Positions 18,064 through 27,726 of a stretch of DNA of 64,000 nucleotides are shown piece after piece. Source of the stretch: Paracoccus maritimus. Lineage in GTDB: Bacteria > Pseudomonadota > Alphaproteobacteria > Rhodobacterales > Rhodobacteraceae. Numbering within the stretch: the first letter of the stretch is position 1; every line of letters begins with the position of its first letter. The notes below the pieces were generated by a model. The model worked only from the letters and a program-made list of their open reading frames with translations, had not been told where the DNA came from and did not search any database. A program made the position numbers and the translations under genes. Location: contig NZ_JANAVZ010000001.1 in NCBI RefSeq assembly GCF_025195095.1, forward strand, positions 248,001 through 312,000. Direction: 5' to 3'.

Positions 18064-18085
18064 GTCTTTGTTTCAGGCCGCGGGA

Positions 18086-18808
18086 TCAGGCGAAATACTG
18101 CCCGCCATTCGCGCTGATGGTGGATCCGGTCACGAACCCCGCGTCGTCCGACGCCAGGAAAACCACGGCGCGGGCGATTTCCTCGGGTTCGCCCAGGCGC
18201 CCGACGGGGATCTGCGCGATGATGGATTCGCGCACCTTCTCGGGCACCGCCATCACCATTTCGGTCGCGATATAGCCGGGGCAGATCGCATTGACGGTGA
18301 TGTTGTTGCGCGCGCCTTCCTGCGCCAGGGCCTTGGTAAAGCCCAGATCACCCGCCTTGGCGGCCGAATAGTTGGCCTGCGCGAACTGCCCCTTCTGGCC
18401 GTTGATCGAGCTGATATTGATGATGCGGCCGAACTTGCGATCGCGCAGACCCGGCCACAGCGGATGGGTCATGTTGAAGATGCCGCTGAGGTTGGTGTCG
18501 ATGACTTCCTTCCACTGCTGCGGCGTCATCTTGTGGAACGGCGCATCGCGGGTGATCCCGGCATTGTTGACCAGGACCGCGATCGGGCCAAGTTCATCCT
18601 CGACCTGCTTGATGCCAGCAGCGCAGGCGTCGTAATCGGCGACCGACCATTTGTAGGTCTTGATGCCGGTTTCGTCGGTGAAGGCCTTCGCGGCTTCGTC
18701 ATTGCCGGCATAGTTCGCGGCAACGGTATAGCCCGCGTCTTTCAGCGCCTTGGAAATAGCCGCGCCGATTCCGCGCGAACCTCCTGTGACCAATGCAACC
18801 TTCGACAT
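18086..18808 (-). CDS. phaB: acetoacetyl-CoA reductase
   Basis: NADPH-dependent reductase (240 aa) converting acetoacetyl-CoA to (R)-3-hydroxybutyryl-CoA for polyhydroxybutyrate synthesis. This is a short-chain dehydrogenase: cofactor motif TGGSRGIG (residues 8-15), NNAG, catalytic Ser in INISSINGQKG, and YSAAKAG. The text TPQQWKEVIDTNLSGIFNMT is typical of PhaB. It lies 90 bases downstream of phaA on the same strand. I chose the start MSKVALVTGG over an upstream ATG. Confidence 0.92.
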   Translation of the reverse strand: MSKVALVTGGSRGIGAAISKALKDAGYTVAANYAGNDEAAKAFTDETGIKTYKWSVADYDACAAGIKQVEDELGPIAVLVNNAGITRDAPFHKMTPQQWKEVIDTNLSGIFNMTHPLWPGLRDRKFGRIINISSINGQKGQFAQANYSAAKAGDLGFTKALAQEGARNNITVNAICPGYIATEMVMAVPEKVRESIIAQIPVGRLGEPEEIARAVVFLASDDAGFVTGSTISANGGQYFA

Positions 18809-18898
18809 GTTTCCCCCCTTCCGGAAATGGTATTCAGGCAATCTTGTTACTGATCAGATGCTGGACGCGCAAGATCATTGCGCGTCCATGTGGATGGT

Positions 18899-20071
18899 TC
18901 AACGTTCGACGCACAGCGCGACGCCCATGCCGCCACCGATGCACAGCGTGGCCAGGCCCTTCTTGGCGTCGCGGCGCTTCATTTCGAACAGAAGCGTGTT
19001 CAGCACGCGGCAGCCCGACGCCCCGATCGGATGGCCGATGGCAATGGCGCCGCCATTCACGTTCACGATGGACGGGTCCCAGCCCATGTCCTTGTTCACA
19101 GCGCAGGCCTGTGCGGCAAAAGCCTCGTTCGCCTCGACCAGGTCCAGGTCACCGACGCTCCAGCCGGCCTTTTCCAGTGCCTTGCGGCTGGCCGGGATCG
19201 GGCCGGTGCCCATGATCGCCGGGTCCAGACCAGCGGTCGCATAGGACGCGATGCGGGCCAGCGGCGTCAGTCCGCGGCGCGATGCCTCTTCCTCGGTCAT
19301 GACCATTACGGCCGCCGCGCCGTCATTCAGCCCCGAGGCGTTGGCGGCGGTGACCGAGCCTTCCTTGGCAAAGGCCGGTTTCAGCTTCTGCATCGCATCC
19401 AGTGTCGCGCCGTGGCGGATATATTCGTCCTTGTCCACGACGATGTCGCCCTTGCGGGTCTTGACCGTGTAGGCGACGATTTCATCGTCAAAACGGCCTT
19501 CCTTTTGCGCCGCCTCGGCCTTGTTCTGGCTGGCGACGGCGAATTCGTCCTGCTGGTCGCGGCTGATCGACCATTTCTCGGCCACGTTCTCGGCCGTCTG
19601 GCCCATGTGGTAATTGTTGAACGCGTCCCACAAACCGTCACGAATCATTGTGTCGATCATCTTCATGTCGCCCATCTTCTGGCCGGCGCGAAGATAGGCG
19701 GCGTGCGGCGCCAGGGACATGCTTTCCTGCCCTCCGGCCAGCACGATCTTTGCATCGCCCAGAATGACCTGCTGCGCGGCCAGCGCGACGGCGCGCAACC
19801 CCGACCCGCAGACCTGGTTGATCAGCCAGGCGGCGGATTCCTGCGGCAATCCGGCATTGATATGGGCCTGACGGGCAGGGTTCTGGCCCTGGGCGCCAGT
19901 CAGCACCTGGCCCAGAATGGTCTCGCTGATTTCGGCCGGATCGACGCCCGCGCGGGCAACCACCTCTTTCAGCACCGCGGCGCCAAGGTCATGGGCGGGC
20001 ACATTGGCAAACGATCCAAGAAAACTGCCGACCGGGGTGCGGGCGGCGGAAACGATTACGGCTTTGGTCAT
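18899..20071 (-). CDS. phaA: acetyl-CoA acetyltransferase (beta-ketothiolase)
   Basis: Thiolase (390 aa) joining two acetyl-CoA to acetoacetyl-CoA, the first step of PHB synthesis and of the ethylmalonyl-CoA pathway. Active residues are Cys88 in [11 protein letters not shown], His in [15 protein letters not shown], and the C-terminal Cys in [14 protein letters not shown]. Length is standard. AAGGAG precedes ATG 20071. A near-perfect 30-base inverted repeat lies just upstream in its leader. Confidence 0.94.
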   Translation of the reverse strand: MTKAVIVSAARTPVGSFLGSFANVPAHDLGAAVLKEVVARAGVDPAEISETILGQVLTGAQGQNPARQAHINAGLPQESAAWLINQVCGSGLRAVALAAQQVILGDAKIVLAGGQESMSLAPHAAYLRAGQKMGDMKMIDTMIRDGLWDAFNNYHMGQTAENVAEKWSISRDQQDEFAVASQNKAEAAQKEGRFDDEIVAYTVKTRKGDIVVDKDEYIRHGATLDAMQKLKPAFAKEGSVTAANASGLNDGAAAVMVMTEEEASRRGLTPLARIASYATAGLDPAIMGTGPIPASRKALEKAGWSVGDLDLVEANEAFAAQACAVNKDMGWDPSIVNVNGGAIAIGHPIGASGCRVLNTLLFEMKRRDAKKGLATLCIGGGMGVALCVER

Positions 20072-20085
20072 GGCGAGCTCCTTAC

Positions 20086-20115
20086 CATCGACGCCGAAAC
20101 TTCGGCGAATCGATG
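20086..20115 (-). promoter_or_regulatory. 30-base interrupted palindrome in the phaA leader
   Basis: Left arm 20086-20098 (CATCGA then CGCCGAA) and right arm 20101-20115 (TTCGGCG, AA, TCGATG) are complementary over 13 bp, with only a 2-base insertion on one side and an AC centre. It sits 15-44 bases upstream of the phaA start. It could be an operator or a stable leader hairpin controlling phaAB. It does not look like the published PhaR-type CTGC-GCAG motif. Confidence 0.55.
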
Positions 20116-20305
20116 TCAGGATGCGGGTTCGTGCCGTCGCGTCAAGCCGATCACGACCGATGATGCAGCTCGCGGCGGGGCTTTGCGCCCACCCGGGCCG
20201 CGGTACAGGCGTGGTCTTTCCTGCCCGCCTGCATGCTGGTCCGGCTTGCCGGGGCGGGCGCCGCCTTGTCTGAACGGCGCTGCGCGAGCCACGTCGTGAG
20301 CTCGG

Positions 20306-21133
20306 TCAGCGGCGTGCGACCGAGGGGGGCGACTTCCAGGGCGGGGCGATCGTCGGGGCGCCGAAATAGAAGCCCTGAAGACAGTCGATCCCGTTTTCAA
20401 TCAGGAAACTGGCGTCGTCTGCGGTCTCGACCGACTCCGCGACGGTGAACATGTCGAAGTGATGGGCAATCGACATCAGCGCGCGGGTCAGGACCTGATT
20501 GTCGGGATGTTCGGCGATTTCGCGGATGAACTGTCCGTCGATCTTGATCATGTCGAAGCAGAAATCGCGCAGATACCGAAACGATGTATATCCCGCCCCG
20601 AAATCGTCCAGTGCCAGCGAAATTCCAAGCCGCTGCACTTCGGCCATGAAGTTGCGCACCTGGTCGGGCATGCCCATCGCCGAGCTTTCGGTGATCTCGA
20701 GGATCAGTCTTTCGCCGACATGCGGATCGTCGGTAATCCCGTCGCGCAGCGTGCGGATCCAGTCGGGATAGCCGATCGAGCGTGCAGACATGTTGATGGA
20801 AAGTCGCAGCGACGGGTCTTCGGTCAGGGCCTGCAAACCCAGTGACAGCGACAGGCAGTCGATCTGGCGGCCAAGTTCGGTGCTCTCCGCCACCGGCATG
20901 AAATCCTTCAGCGGCACGATCCGGCCCGAATCGTCGATGATCCGGATCAGCCCTTCATAGAACGCGGCGCGTTCGGTGCGCTGCGCCTGCACGATGGGTT
21001 GAAAGGCCAGGACGCCATTGCCCTTTTCCACCGCCGCGCGCACGGCGGGCAGGGTGATCCGGCTTTGCTGGTCGATGGCATAGTCCAGCGGCGAGCCTTT
21101 GGGGGGTGTGCCGTTGCTCACATCGGGCCTCAT
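20306..21133 (-). CDS. EAL-domain cyclic-di-GMP phosphodiesterase
   Basis: Stand-alone EAL protein (275 aa) predicted to linearise c-di-GMP; no GGDEF domain or membrane helix is seen. The signature is EGLIR instead of EALxR, keeping the metal-binding Glu and the Leu. Other catalytic motifs are present: NMSARS, ILEITES, DDFGAGYTSF, IKIDGQFI, VAESVET and QGFYFG. Metal and base residues appear intact, so activity is plausible. Start ATG 21133 gives MRPDVSNGTPP; the upstream frame is non-coding and antisense to tag. It is divergent from tag. Confidence 0.85.
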   Translation of the reverse strand: MRPDVSNGTPPKGSPLDYAIDQQSRITLPAVRAAVEKGNGVLAFQPIVQAQRTERAAFYEGLIRIIDDSGRIVPLKDFMPVAESTELGRQIDCLSLSLGLQALTEDPSLRLSINMSARSIGYPDWIRTLRDGITDDPHVGERLILEITESSAMGMPDQVRNFMAEVQRLGISLALDDFGAGYTSFRYLRDFCFDMIKIDGQFIREIAEHPDNQVLTRALMSIAHHFDMFTVAESVETADDASFLIENGIDCLQGFYFGAPTIAPPWKSPPSVARR

Positions 21134-21220
21134 CCAAGGTAGGGTCTTGTTGCACTTTGCGCATGATCCCCTAATTTCGCGTAAATCCGCAGGAAATTCT
21201 GGACTCGAGGTTAACGGCAG

Positions 21221-21796
21221 ATGACGCGATGCAGCTGGTGTGGAACTGATCCGCTCTATGTCGCCTATCACGATGAGGAATGGGGAGTTCCGGAATGCGA
21301 CCCCCGCGCCTTGTGGGAAAAGCTGGTGCTGGACGGGTTCCAGGCGGGTCTTAGCTGGATCACGATCCTGCGCAAGCGCGACAATTTTCGCCAGGAATTC
21401 GACGGGTTCGACCCCGAGCGGGTCGCGACCTGGGACGAGGCCAGGATCCAGCGCGCCCTGCAGAACCCGGGAATCATCCGGCATCGGGGCAAGATCGCGG
21501 CAACCGTCAAGGGCGCGCAGCTTTTCCTGGACATCGAGGAAAAGGAAGGTTTTTCCCCGTGGCTGTGGTCCTTTGTCGGCGGCCAGCCGATCCAGAACCG
21601 TTTTTCCAGCATGGCCGAAGTGCCCGCGGCGACACCCGAATCAACTGCGATGTCGAAGGCCCTGAAGAAACGCGGCTTCAATTTCTGCGGCCCGGTGATC
21701 GTGTATGCGTTCATGCAGGCCACGGGCATGGTCAACGATCACATGACCGGTTGTCCGCGCCACGCCCAGGTCAGTCGGCAGTCAGCTGACGGATGA
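21221..21796 (+). CDS. tag: DNA-3-methyladenine glycosylase I
   Basis: Base-excision repair enzyme (191 aa) that removes 3-methyladenine from DNA. Zinc-site residues fit TAG: Cys4 in MTRCSWCG, His17 in YHDEEWG, and the C-terminal NDHMTGCPRH. The fold signature FQAGLSWITILRKRDNFR is clear. Its 3' end overlaps the convergent TlpA gene by 26 bases. Confidence 0.92.
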   Translation: MTRCSWCGTDPLYVAYHDEEWGVPECDPRALWEKLVLDGFQAGLSWITILRKRDNFRQEFDGFDPERVATWDEARIQRALQNPGIIRHRGKIAATVKGAQLFLDIEEKEGFSPWLWSFVGGQPIQNRFSSMAEVPAATPESTAMSKALKKRGFNFCGPVIVYAFMQATGMVNDHMTGCPRHAQVSRQSADG

Positions 21797-22319
21797 CCTG
21801 CTTGGCGGCGTCGCTTGACCAGTCGGCGTCGCCCAGAAGCCGTGCAACTTCGTTGCCGTCGCGGTCGATCAGCACGCTGACCGGAAGGCCCACCACCCCC
21901 ATGCTGCGCGCAAGCTGCTGTTTCGGGTCCAGCAGAACCGGCAAGTTCTTCACCCCAGTCTCTTCGAAGAATTCGTCGATCTTGGCGGGTGCGTTGCGGC
22001 CAGTGGCGATGGTCACGACCTGAAAATCATCGCCGCCCAGCTCGGATTGCAGCGCATCGAGCGACGGCATTTCCTCGCGGCAGGGCGCGCACCAGGTCGC
22101 CCAGAAATTCACCAGCGCGACCTTGCCCTGCCAGTCGGACAGCATGTGGGTGCCGCCATCCGGGTCGGTGAATTCGGTCTGGGAGATCGCGGGTGCGTTT
22201 TCTGACGGGACCAGCTTGGCCAGACCGGCATCATGTGCGGCCTGCCAGTCCACCTCGCCCGAAAAGGCGGTGTTTGCACCGATAACCAGCGCCGTATAAA
22301 GCAGGACAGAACGCAGCAT
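21771..22319 (-). CDS. TlpA-like thioredoxin, secreted
   Basis: Periplasmic thiol-disulfide reductant (182 aa) with a signal peptide (about residues 1-20) and a thioredoxin fold. The active site is WCAPC (Cys77 and Cys80) in [17 protein letters not shown]. The cis-Pro region is [10 protein letters not shown]. Such proteins reduce cytochrome c or oxidase copper sites, but the partner is not shown here. It is divergent from argH by only 23 bases. Confidence 0.87.
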   Translation of the reverse strand: MLRSVLLYTALVIGANTAFSGEVDWQAAHDAGLAKLVPSENAPAISQTEFTDPDGGTHMLSDWQGKVALVNFWATWCAPCREEMPSLDALQSELGGDDFQVVTIATGRNAPAKIDEFFEETGVKNLPVLLDPKQQLARSMGVVGLPVSVLIDRDGNEVARLLGDADWSSDAAKQVIRQLTAD

Positions 22320-22342
22320 GTGACCTCCGAAGGACGAACCTA

Positions 22343-23749
22343 ATGACCGACCGGCCCCAGACCAAGGACGCCGCCAACAGCATGTGGGGCGGACGCTTCG
22401 CAGCCGGGCCCGACGCGATCATGGAGGCCATCAATGCCTCGATCGGCTTCGACCGGCGGCTTTACGCCCAGGATATCCGGGGCAGCCGGGCCCATGCCGC
22501 CATGTTGGCGGCACAAGGCATCATCAGCGATAGCGATGCAAACGCGATCGGGGAAGGGCTTCTCACGGTCTTGTCAGAGATCGAGGCGGGCGATTTTCCG
22601 TTCAGCGCGGCGCTGGAAGACATCCACATGAATGTCGAGGCGCGGCTGAAGGACATCATCGGCGAACCGGCGGGAAGGCTACATACAGGCCGGTCGCGCA
22701 ACGATCAGGTGGCCACCGATTTCCGGCTGTGGGTGCGCGATCAGTGCGACGCGGCGATTTCGGGGCTTGAGGGCGTGATCCGCGCGGCGCTGACGCAGGC
22801 AGAGGCCGGAGCGGATTGGGTAATGCCGGGCTTTACCCATCTGCAGACCGCGCAGCCGGTCACCTGGGGCCATCACATGATGGCCTATGTCGAGATGTTC
22901 GGCCGCGATCTTGGGCGATTCCGCGATGCGCGTGCCCGTATGAACGAATCGCCGCTGGGTGCGGCCGCGCTGGCGGGCACGGGCTATCCGATCGACCGCG
23001 AGGCGACGGCGAAGGCACTGGATTTCGACCGCCCGATGGCCAACAGTCTGGATGCCGTCAGCGATCGTGATTTCGCGCTGGAATTCCTGTCTGCGGCGTC
23101 GATCTGCGCGGTCCACCTGTCGCGCCTGTCGGAAGAGCTGGTGATCTGGTCCTCGGCGCAGTTCCGGTTCGTGTCGATGTCGGACAAGTGGTCCACCGGG
23201 TCATCGATCATGCCGCAAAAGCGCAACCCCGACGCGGCCGAACTGATCCGCGCCAAGATCGGGCGCATCCTTGGCGCTACCGTCGCGCTGTTCACGGTCA
23301 TGAAGGGGCTGCCCTTGGCCTATTCCAAGGACATGCAGGAAGACAAGGAACAGGTCTTCGATGCCGCCGACAACGTGCTGCTTGCCCTGGCGGCGATGGC
23401 CGGGATGCTGGCGGATCTGACGGCGAACAAGGACCGGATGGAGGCTGCGGCCTCGGCAGGGTTCTCGACCGCGACGGACCTGGCCGACTGGCTGGTGCGC
23501 GAGGCGGGTCTGCCGTTCCGCGAGGCCCATCACGCCACCGGCGCGCTGGTCGCGCTGGCCGAGAGAAAAGGATGCGACCTCGACGAGCTGTCGCTGGCCG
23601 AGATGCAATCGGTCAATCCCGCCATTAACCAGTCCGTCTATTCGGTTCTCGGTGTCCACAACTCGGTCGCGTCCCGGCAAAGCTATGGTGGCACCGCGCC
23701 CGATCAGGTGCGCGCACAGATTTCGCGCTGGAAGGAGAAACTGGCATGA
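22343..23749 (+). CDS. argH: argininosuccinate lyase
   Basis: Last enzyme of arginine synthesis (468 aa), splitting argininosuccinate into arginine and fumarate. Fumarase/aspartase-superfamily motifs are clear: [24 protein letters not shown] and the signature [12 protein letters not shown]. Length is standard. GAAGGA precedes ATG 22343. It overlaps a small lipoprotein gene by four bases, which is followed immediately by lysA. Confidence 0.95.
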   Translation: MTDRPQTKDAANSMWGGRFAAGPDAIMEAINASIGFDRRLYAQDIRGSRAHAAMLAAQGIISDSDANAIGEGLLTVLSEIEAGDFPFSAALEDIHMNVEARLKDIIGEPAGRLHTGRSRNDQVATDFRLWVRDQCDAAISGLEGVIRAALTQAEAGADWVMPGFTHLQTAQPVTWGHHMMAYVEMFGRDLGRFRDARARMNESPLGAAALAGTGYPIDREATAKALDFDRPMANSLDAVSDRDFALEFLSAASICAVHLSRLSEELVIWSSAQFRFVSMSDKWSTGSSIMPQKRNPDAAELIRAKIGRILGATVALFTVMKGLPLAYSKDMQEDKEQVFDAADNVLLALAAMAGMLADLTANKDRMEAAASAGFSTATDLADWLVREAGLPFREAHHATGALVALAERKGCDLDELSLAEMQSVNPAINQSVYSVLGVHNSVASRQSYGGTAPDQVRAQISRWKEKLA

Positions 23750-23895
23750 TGCGACTGATCCTGATTGCGGTGCTGGCCTTGACGGCCTGCGGTGTCGATG
23801 GCCCGCCGGAACGGCCAACCGCGCCCAAGTCGCCGCCGAAATCTGGCGTGTCGATCTCGGGGCACGCCACCGTGGGTGTCGTCTCGGAGCTGTAA
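23746..23895 (+). CDS. small LppL/LptM-like lipoprotein between argH and lysA
   Basis: A 49-aa lipoprotein. The signal [15 protein letters not shown] ends in a lipobox (LTAC), and the mature protein begins [10 protein letters not shown]. That Cys-Gly-x-x-Gly-Pro start resembles E. coli LptM (YifL, CGLKGPL) and the Pseudomonas LppL encoded beside lysA. LptM helps assemble the LptD-LptE LPS translocon. The shared location next to lysA supports the match. Its start overlaps the argH stop, and lysA begins at the next base after its stop. Assignment is from motif and synteny only. Confidence 0.7.
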   Translation: MMRLILIAVLALTACGVDGPPERPTAPKSPPKSGVSISGHATVGVVSEL

Positions 23896-25161
23896 GTGGA
23901 TCATTTCAACTATCACGATGGCGAATTGCACGCCGAGGATGTGGCCCTGTCGCGGATCGCGGCAGAGGTCGGCACCCCGGTCTACGTCTATTCGACCGCC
24001 ACGCTGACCCGGCATTTCGGCCTGTTCCGACAGGCGCTGGACTGGACCCCGCATCTGGTCTGCTTCGCGGTCAAGGCCAATTCGAACCTGGCCGTCCTGA
24101 AGCTGATGGGGGATATGGGCGCCGGGATGGATGTTGTTTCCGGCGGCGAATACGCCCGCGCCAGGGCGGCGGGCGTGCCGGGCGACCGGATCGTGTTTTC
24201 CGGCGTCGGCAAGACCATCCCCGAGATGCGTCAGGCCATCGAAGGCGGCATCCGGCAGTTCAACATCGAAAGCGAACCCGAGATGCGGGCACTGTCCGCG
24301 CTGGCGGCGTCGATGGGCGTCGAGGTGCCGGTGGCGATCCGGGTGAATCCGGACGTGGATGCGAAGACGCACGAAAAGATCGCCACGGGCAAATCCGACA
24401 ACAAGTTCGGCATCCCCATCGCCAAGGCACGGGCCGTCTATGCCGAGGCTGCGGCGCTGCCGGGGCTGCGCGTCGTTGGCGTCGACGTCCATATCGGCAG
24501 TCAGCTGACCGATCTGGACCCCTATCGCATGGCCTATGCCAAGGTGGCAGATCTGACCCGGGCGCTGCGGGCGGATGGCCATGACATCACGCGTCTGGAT
24601 CTGGGCGGCGGTCTGGGCATTCCGTATCGCCGTGACAACAATGCCCCGCCTCTGCCGCTTGAATACGGACAGGTGATCCGCGACGCGGTCGGCGACCTGG
24701 GATGCGAGATCGAGATCGAGCCGGGGCGCAATATCGTCGGCAATGCGGGCATCCTGCTTGCGCAGGTGATCTATCTGAAAGAGGGCGAGGGCCGCGACTT
24801 CCTGATCGTCGATGCCGCGATGAACGACCTGCTGCGCCCCGCCATGTACGGTGCGCATCACGACATCGTCCCGGTGTCCGAATCCGCGCCGGGCGCCGAG
24901 GTGCGTCCCTTCGATGTCGTGGGGCCGGTCTGCGAATCGGGCGATACGTTCCAGAAGGGCACGCAGCTTCCCGCCCTGTCCGCCGGTGATCTGGTGGCGT
25001 TCCGGTCAGCCGGCGCTTATGGCGCGGTGATGGCGTCCGAATACAATTCGCGCCCGCTGGTGCCCGAGGTGCTGGTCAAGGACGATCACTTCGCCGTCAT
25101 CCGGGCGCGACCGACATTTGAGGAAATGCTGTCCCGGGATACCATCCCGGAATGGCTTTGA
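23896..25161 (+). CDS. lysA: diaminopimelate decarboxylase
   Basis: PLP enzyme (421 aa) making L-lysine from meso-diaminopimelate. The PLP lysine is in CFAVKANSNLAVLK, the phosphate loop includes LDLGGGLGI, HIGSQ is present, and the C-terminal substrate motif is CESGDTF. Translation starts at GTG 23896 directly after the lipoprotein stop; GGAG lies within that gene's last codons. Its end overlaps the DUF4175 gene by 10 bases. Confidence 0.94.
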   Translation: MDHFNYHDGELHAEDVALSRIAAEVGTPVYVYSTATLTRHFGLFRQALDWTPHLVCFAVKANSNLAVLKLMGDMGAGMDVVSGGEYARARAAGVPGDRIVFSGVGKTIPEMRQAIEGGIRQFNIESEPEMRALSALAASMGVEVPVAIRVNPDVDAKTHEKIATGKSDNKFGIPIAKARAVYAEAAALPGLRVVGVDVHIGSQLTDLDPYRMAYAKVADLTRALRADGHDITRLDLGGGLGIPYRRDNNAPPLPLEYGQVIRDAVGDLGCEIEIEPGRNIVGNAGILLAQVIYLKEGEGRDFLIVDAAMNDLLRPAMYGAHHDIVPVSESAPGAEVRPFDVVGPVCESGDTFQKGTQLPALSAGDLVAFRSAGAYGAVMASEYNSRPLVPEVLVKDDHFAVIRARPTFEEMLSRDTIPEWL

Positions 25162-27707
25162 CAGGACGCAAGGATCCGAGGTCGCAGCCGGGGCAAGTCA
25201 TTCCCCGGCCCGAAGAGAATATCTGGACAAGGAAGAACACGCGTCTGACGCGCGCGCTTCGTCTGACCCGTTGGGGAATGACCTGGGAACGGGGCGCGCG
25301 GGCGTTCTGGCCGCTGGGGGCGGTGCTGTGTCTTTTATTCGCGGCATTCGCCCTTGGGGGCGTGCTGGCAGTACCGCCTGCGGCCCTGCCATGGCTGGCC
25401 GGGCTGGCGCTGATCCTGGTGATCGCGACGGCCGTGCGGGGCGGGCTTCGCTATCGCAGGGTGCGCGAGATCGAGGCCGTCGAGCGGCTTGACAGAACCC
25501 TGCCGGGCAGGCCCCTGACAGCCTTGGGTGACCACGCTGCACTGGGTGGCGAAGGTGCGCTGTGGCGCGCACATCTGGCGCAGATGCAGGCGCGCAGCCG
25601 GGATGCAAGGGCAGTCCGCCCCGATGCCGGTCTTGCGCGGCGCGATCCGTTCGCGTTGCGGCTGGTCTCGCTGGTCGCACTGGTCATGGCGCTGATCTTT
25701 GGCGGTGCGGCACAGATGGGACAGGGTGTCGAGGCTATCGCGGCGACGGTCGGTCGGCCGCTGACCGGTGGGACTGTCGCGTCCGGGCCAAGCTGGGAGG
25801 GGTGGGCCGAACCGCCTGCCTACACGCGCCGCCCGACAATCTACCTGAACGCACTGGCCGAGGGGCAAACTCTGGAACTGCCGAAGGGCAGCGCGGTGAC
25901 ATTTCGTCTTTATGGCGACGGGGCTTCGGTCGAACAGGACATTGGCGGCGTCGTCAGCGACGACGCGCGGGCGCCGGGATTTCGGGCCGAACGGTCGGGC
26001 CGGATCGAGATCGGTGACAGGCTGTTCGAGGTCACGGTTCTGCCCGACCGCCCGCCGTTGATCCGCGCAGGTGCCGCGCCCACCAGGCGCGCCGACGGTC
26101 GGATGGTCCAGGAATTCGAGGCCGAAGATGACAACGGCATCACCTCCGGGCAGGCGCGGATCACGCTGGATCTGGCCTCGGTGGACCGGCAGTTCGGCCT
26201 GAAGACCCAGCCCGAGCCGCGCGATCCCGTCGAATTGACCCTGCCCTTGCCGCGTGGTGGCGACCGGCGCGAGGTCACCGGTCAGCTTGTCGAGGATCTG
26301 GCCCGCCACCCGTGGGCGAATCTTCCCGTCACGCTGACGCTGGAGGCGGTGGACGGCATCGATCAGACCGGTCGATCCGAACCTTTCGACACGGTCCTGC
26401 CCGGCAGGCGTTTTTTCGAGCCGCGCGCCGCGGCGCTGATCGAGATGCGACGAGATCTGCTGTGGTCGCGTCAGAACGCCCGCCGCAGCGCCGAAATCCT
26501 GCGCGCGATCACATGGCAGCCCGACGGCTTCATCGATCAGACGCTGTATCTGCAACTTCGCGGTGCTGTCCGGCAGCTCGAGTCGGGCGCATTGACCGAA
26601 GAGGCGCGCGACAAGCTGGCCGAAGCCCTGTGGAAGGCCGCGATCCTGCTGGAGGACGGCGGGCTGTCGAACGCGCTGGAACGCATGAGACAGGCGCAGG
26701 AAAAACTGTCCGAGGCGATCCGGAACGGGGCCAGCCCCGACGAAATCCAGCGCCTGATGGACGAGCTGAAAGAGGCCACCGATGCCTATACCAGCATGCT
26801 GGCCGAACAGGGGCAGCAGGATCCCGCTGACCGCTTTGCCCAGAACCAGCAGGGCCAGAGCATCACCGGCGACCAGATTCAGCAGATGATGGACGAGATT
26901 CAGCGCCTGATGAACGAGGGTCGGATGGCCGAGGCCCAGCAATTGCTGGAACAGTTCAACCGCATGATGGAGAATTTGCAGGTCACGCAAGGCCAGGGCG
27001 GGGAAGGCCAGCAGGGCAGCCAGGGCAACCAGCAGATGAACCGGCTGGCCGACACGCTGCGCGAACAGCAGCGCCTGTCGGACGAGGCGTTCCGTGACAT
27101 GCAGGAACAGTTCGGACAGGGCCAGATGGGCCAGCCTTCCGAGAACGCCGGCGATCTGGCGGAACGCCAGCGCGGACTGCGCGAAGAGCTGGGCCAGCAG
27201 CGCGGCATGCTGCCGGGGCAGGGTTCCGAACAGGGCGACCGCGCGCGGCAGCAGCTGGACGAGGCCGGTCGCGCGATGGAGGACGCCGAACAGGCACTGC
27301 GCGACGGTGATACCGGCGGCGCTTTGCAGCGTCAGGCCGACGCGATCGAATCAATGCGCGAAGGCATGCGGTCGTTGTCGGACATGATGGGCCAACAGGA
27401 ACGACGCCGGGCAGGTGACGGCCAGCAGCAGGGACAAGACGGTCAGGAAGGCCAGCAGCCCGGCGGTGAACAGGGCCAGGCCGCCCAAGACGGGATGGGC
27501 AGCGATCGCCGCCCGATGCTGGATCCTCTGGGTCGGCAGACCGATGGCAACGGCAACATGATCACCATGGGCGACCCCCTGGCCGAAGGCATCGACCCGG
27601 CCAAGCGCGCACGTGACCTGCTGGACGAGATCCGGCGGCGCAGCGGCCAGCGCGACCGTCCGCAGGACGAGCGCGACTATCTGGACCGGTTGCTGGAGCG
27701 GTTCTGA
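25152..27707 (+). CDS. TIGR02302/DUF4175 family large membrane protein
   Basis: An 851-aa protein found in alphaproteobacteria; function unknown to me. Two hydrophobic segments lie at about 50-95 (FWPLGAVLCLLFAAFALGGV) and 175-195, followed by a predicted beta-rich periplasmic region (about 215-430). A long helical region (about 440-840) is very rich in Gln, Met and Glu (for example QGQGGEGQQGSQGNQQMNRL). The last part ends in basic and acidic helix, REDYLDRLLERF-like. It overlaps lysA, so it belongs to the argH-lysA transcript. Confidence 0.75.
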   Translation: MALTGRKDPRSQPGQVIPRPEENIWTRKNTRLTRALRLTRWGMTWERGARAFWPLGAVLCLLFAAFALGGVLAVPPAALPWLAGLALILVIATAVRGGLRYRRVREIEAVERLDRTLPGRPLTALGDHAALGGEGALWRAHLAQMQARSRDARAVRPDAGLARRDPFALRLVSLVALVMALIFGGAAQMGQGVEAIAATVGRPLTGGTVASGPSWEGWAEPPAYTRRPTIYLNALAEGQTLELPKGSAVTFRLYGDGASVEQDIGGVVSDDARAPGFRAERSGRIEIGDRLFEVTVLPDRPPLIRAGAAPTRRADGRMVQEFEAEDDNGITSGQARITLDLASVDRQFGLKTQPEPRDPVELTLPLPRGGDRREVTGQLVEDLARHPWANLPVTLTLEAVDGIDQTGRSEPFDTVLPGRRFFEPRAAALIEMRRDLLWSRQNARRSAEILRAITWQPDGFIDQTLYLQLRGAVRQLESGALTEEARDKLAEALWKAAILLEDGGLSNALERMRQAQEKLSEAIRNGASPDEIQRLMDELKEATDAYTSMLAEQGQQDPADRFAQNQQGQSITGDQIQQMMDEIQRLMNEGRMAEAQQLLEQFNRMMENLQVTQGQGGEGQQGSQGNQQMNRLADTLREQQRLSDEAFRDMQEQFGQGQMGQPSENAGDLAERQRGLREELGQQRGMLPGQGSEQGDRARQQLDEAGRAMEDAEQALRDGDTGGALQRQADAIESMREGMRSLSDMMGQQERRRAGDGQQQGQDGQEGQQPGGEQGQAAQDGMGSDRRPMLDPLGRQTDGNGNMITMGDPLAEGIDPAKRARDLLDEIRRRSGQRDRPQDERDYLDRLLERF

Positions 27708-27726
27708 CCGGCGGCACCTGGCCTGA

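Noticed and set aside
20116..20400. 94-codon minus-strand frame overlapping the end of the EAL gene and the phaA upstream gap
   Set aside because: Arg/Pro/Ala-rich shadow that overlaps a well-supported gene in another frame.
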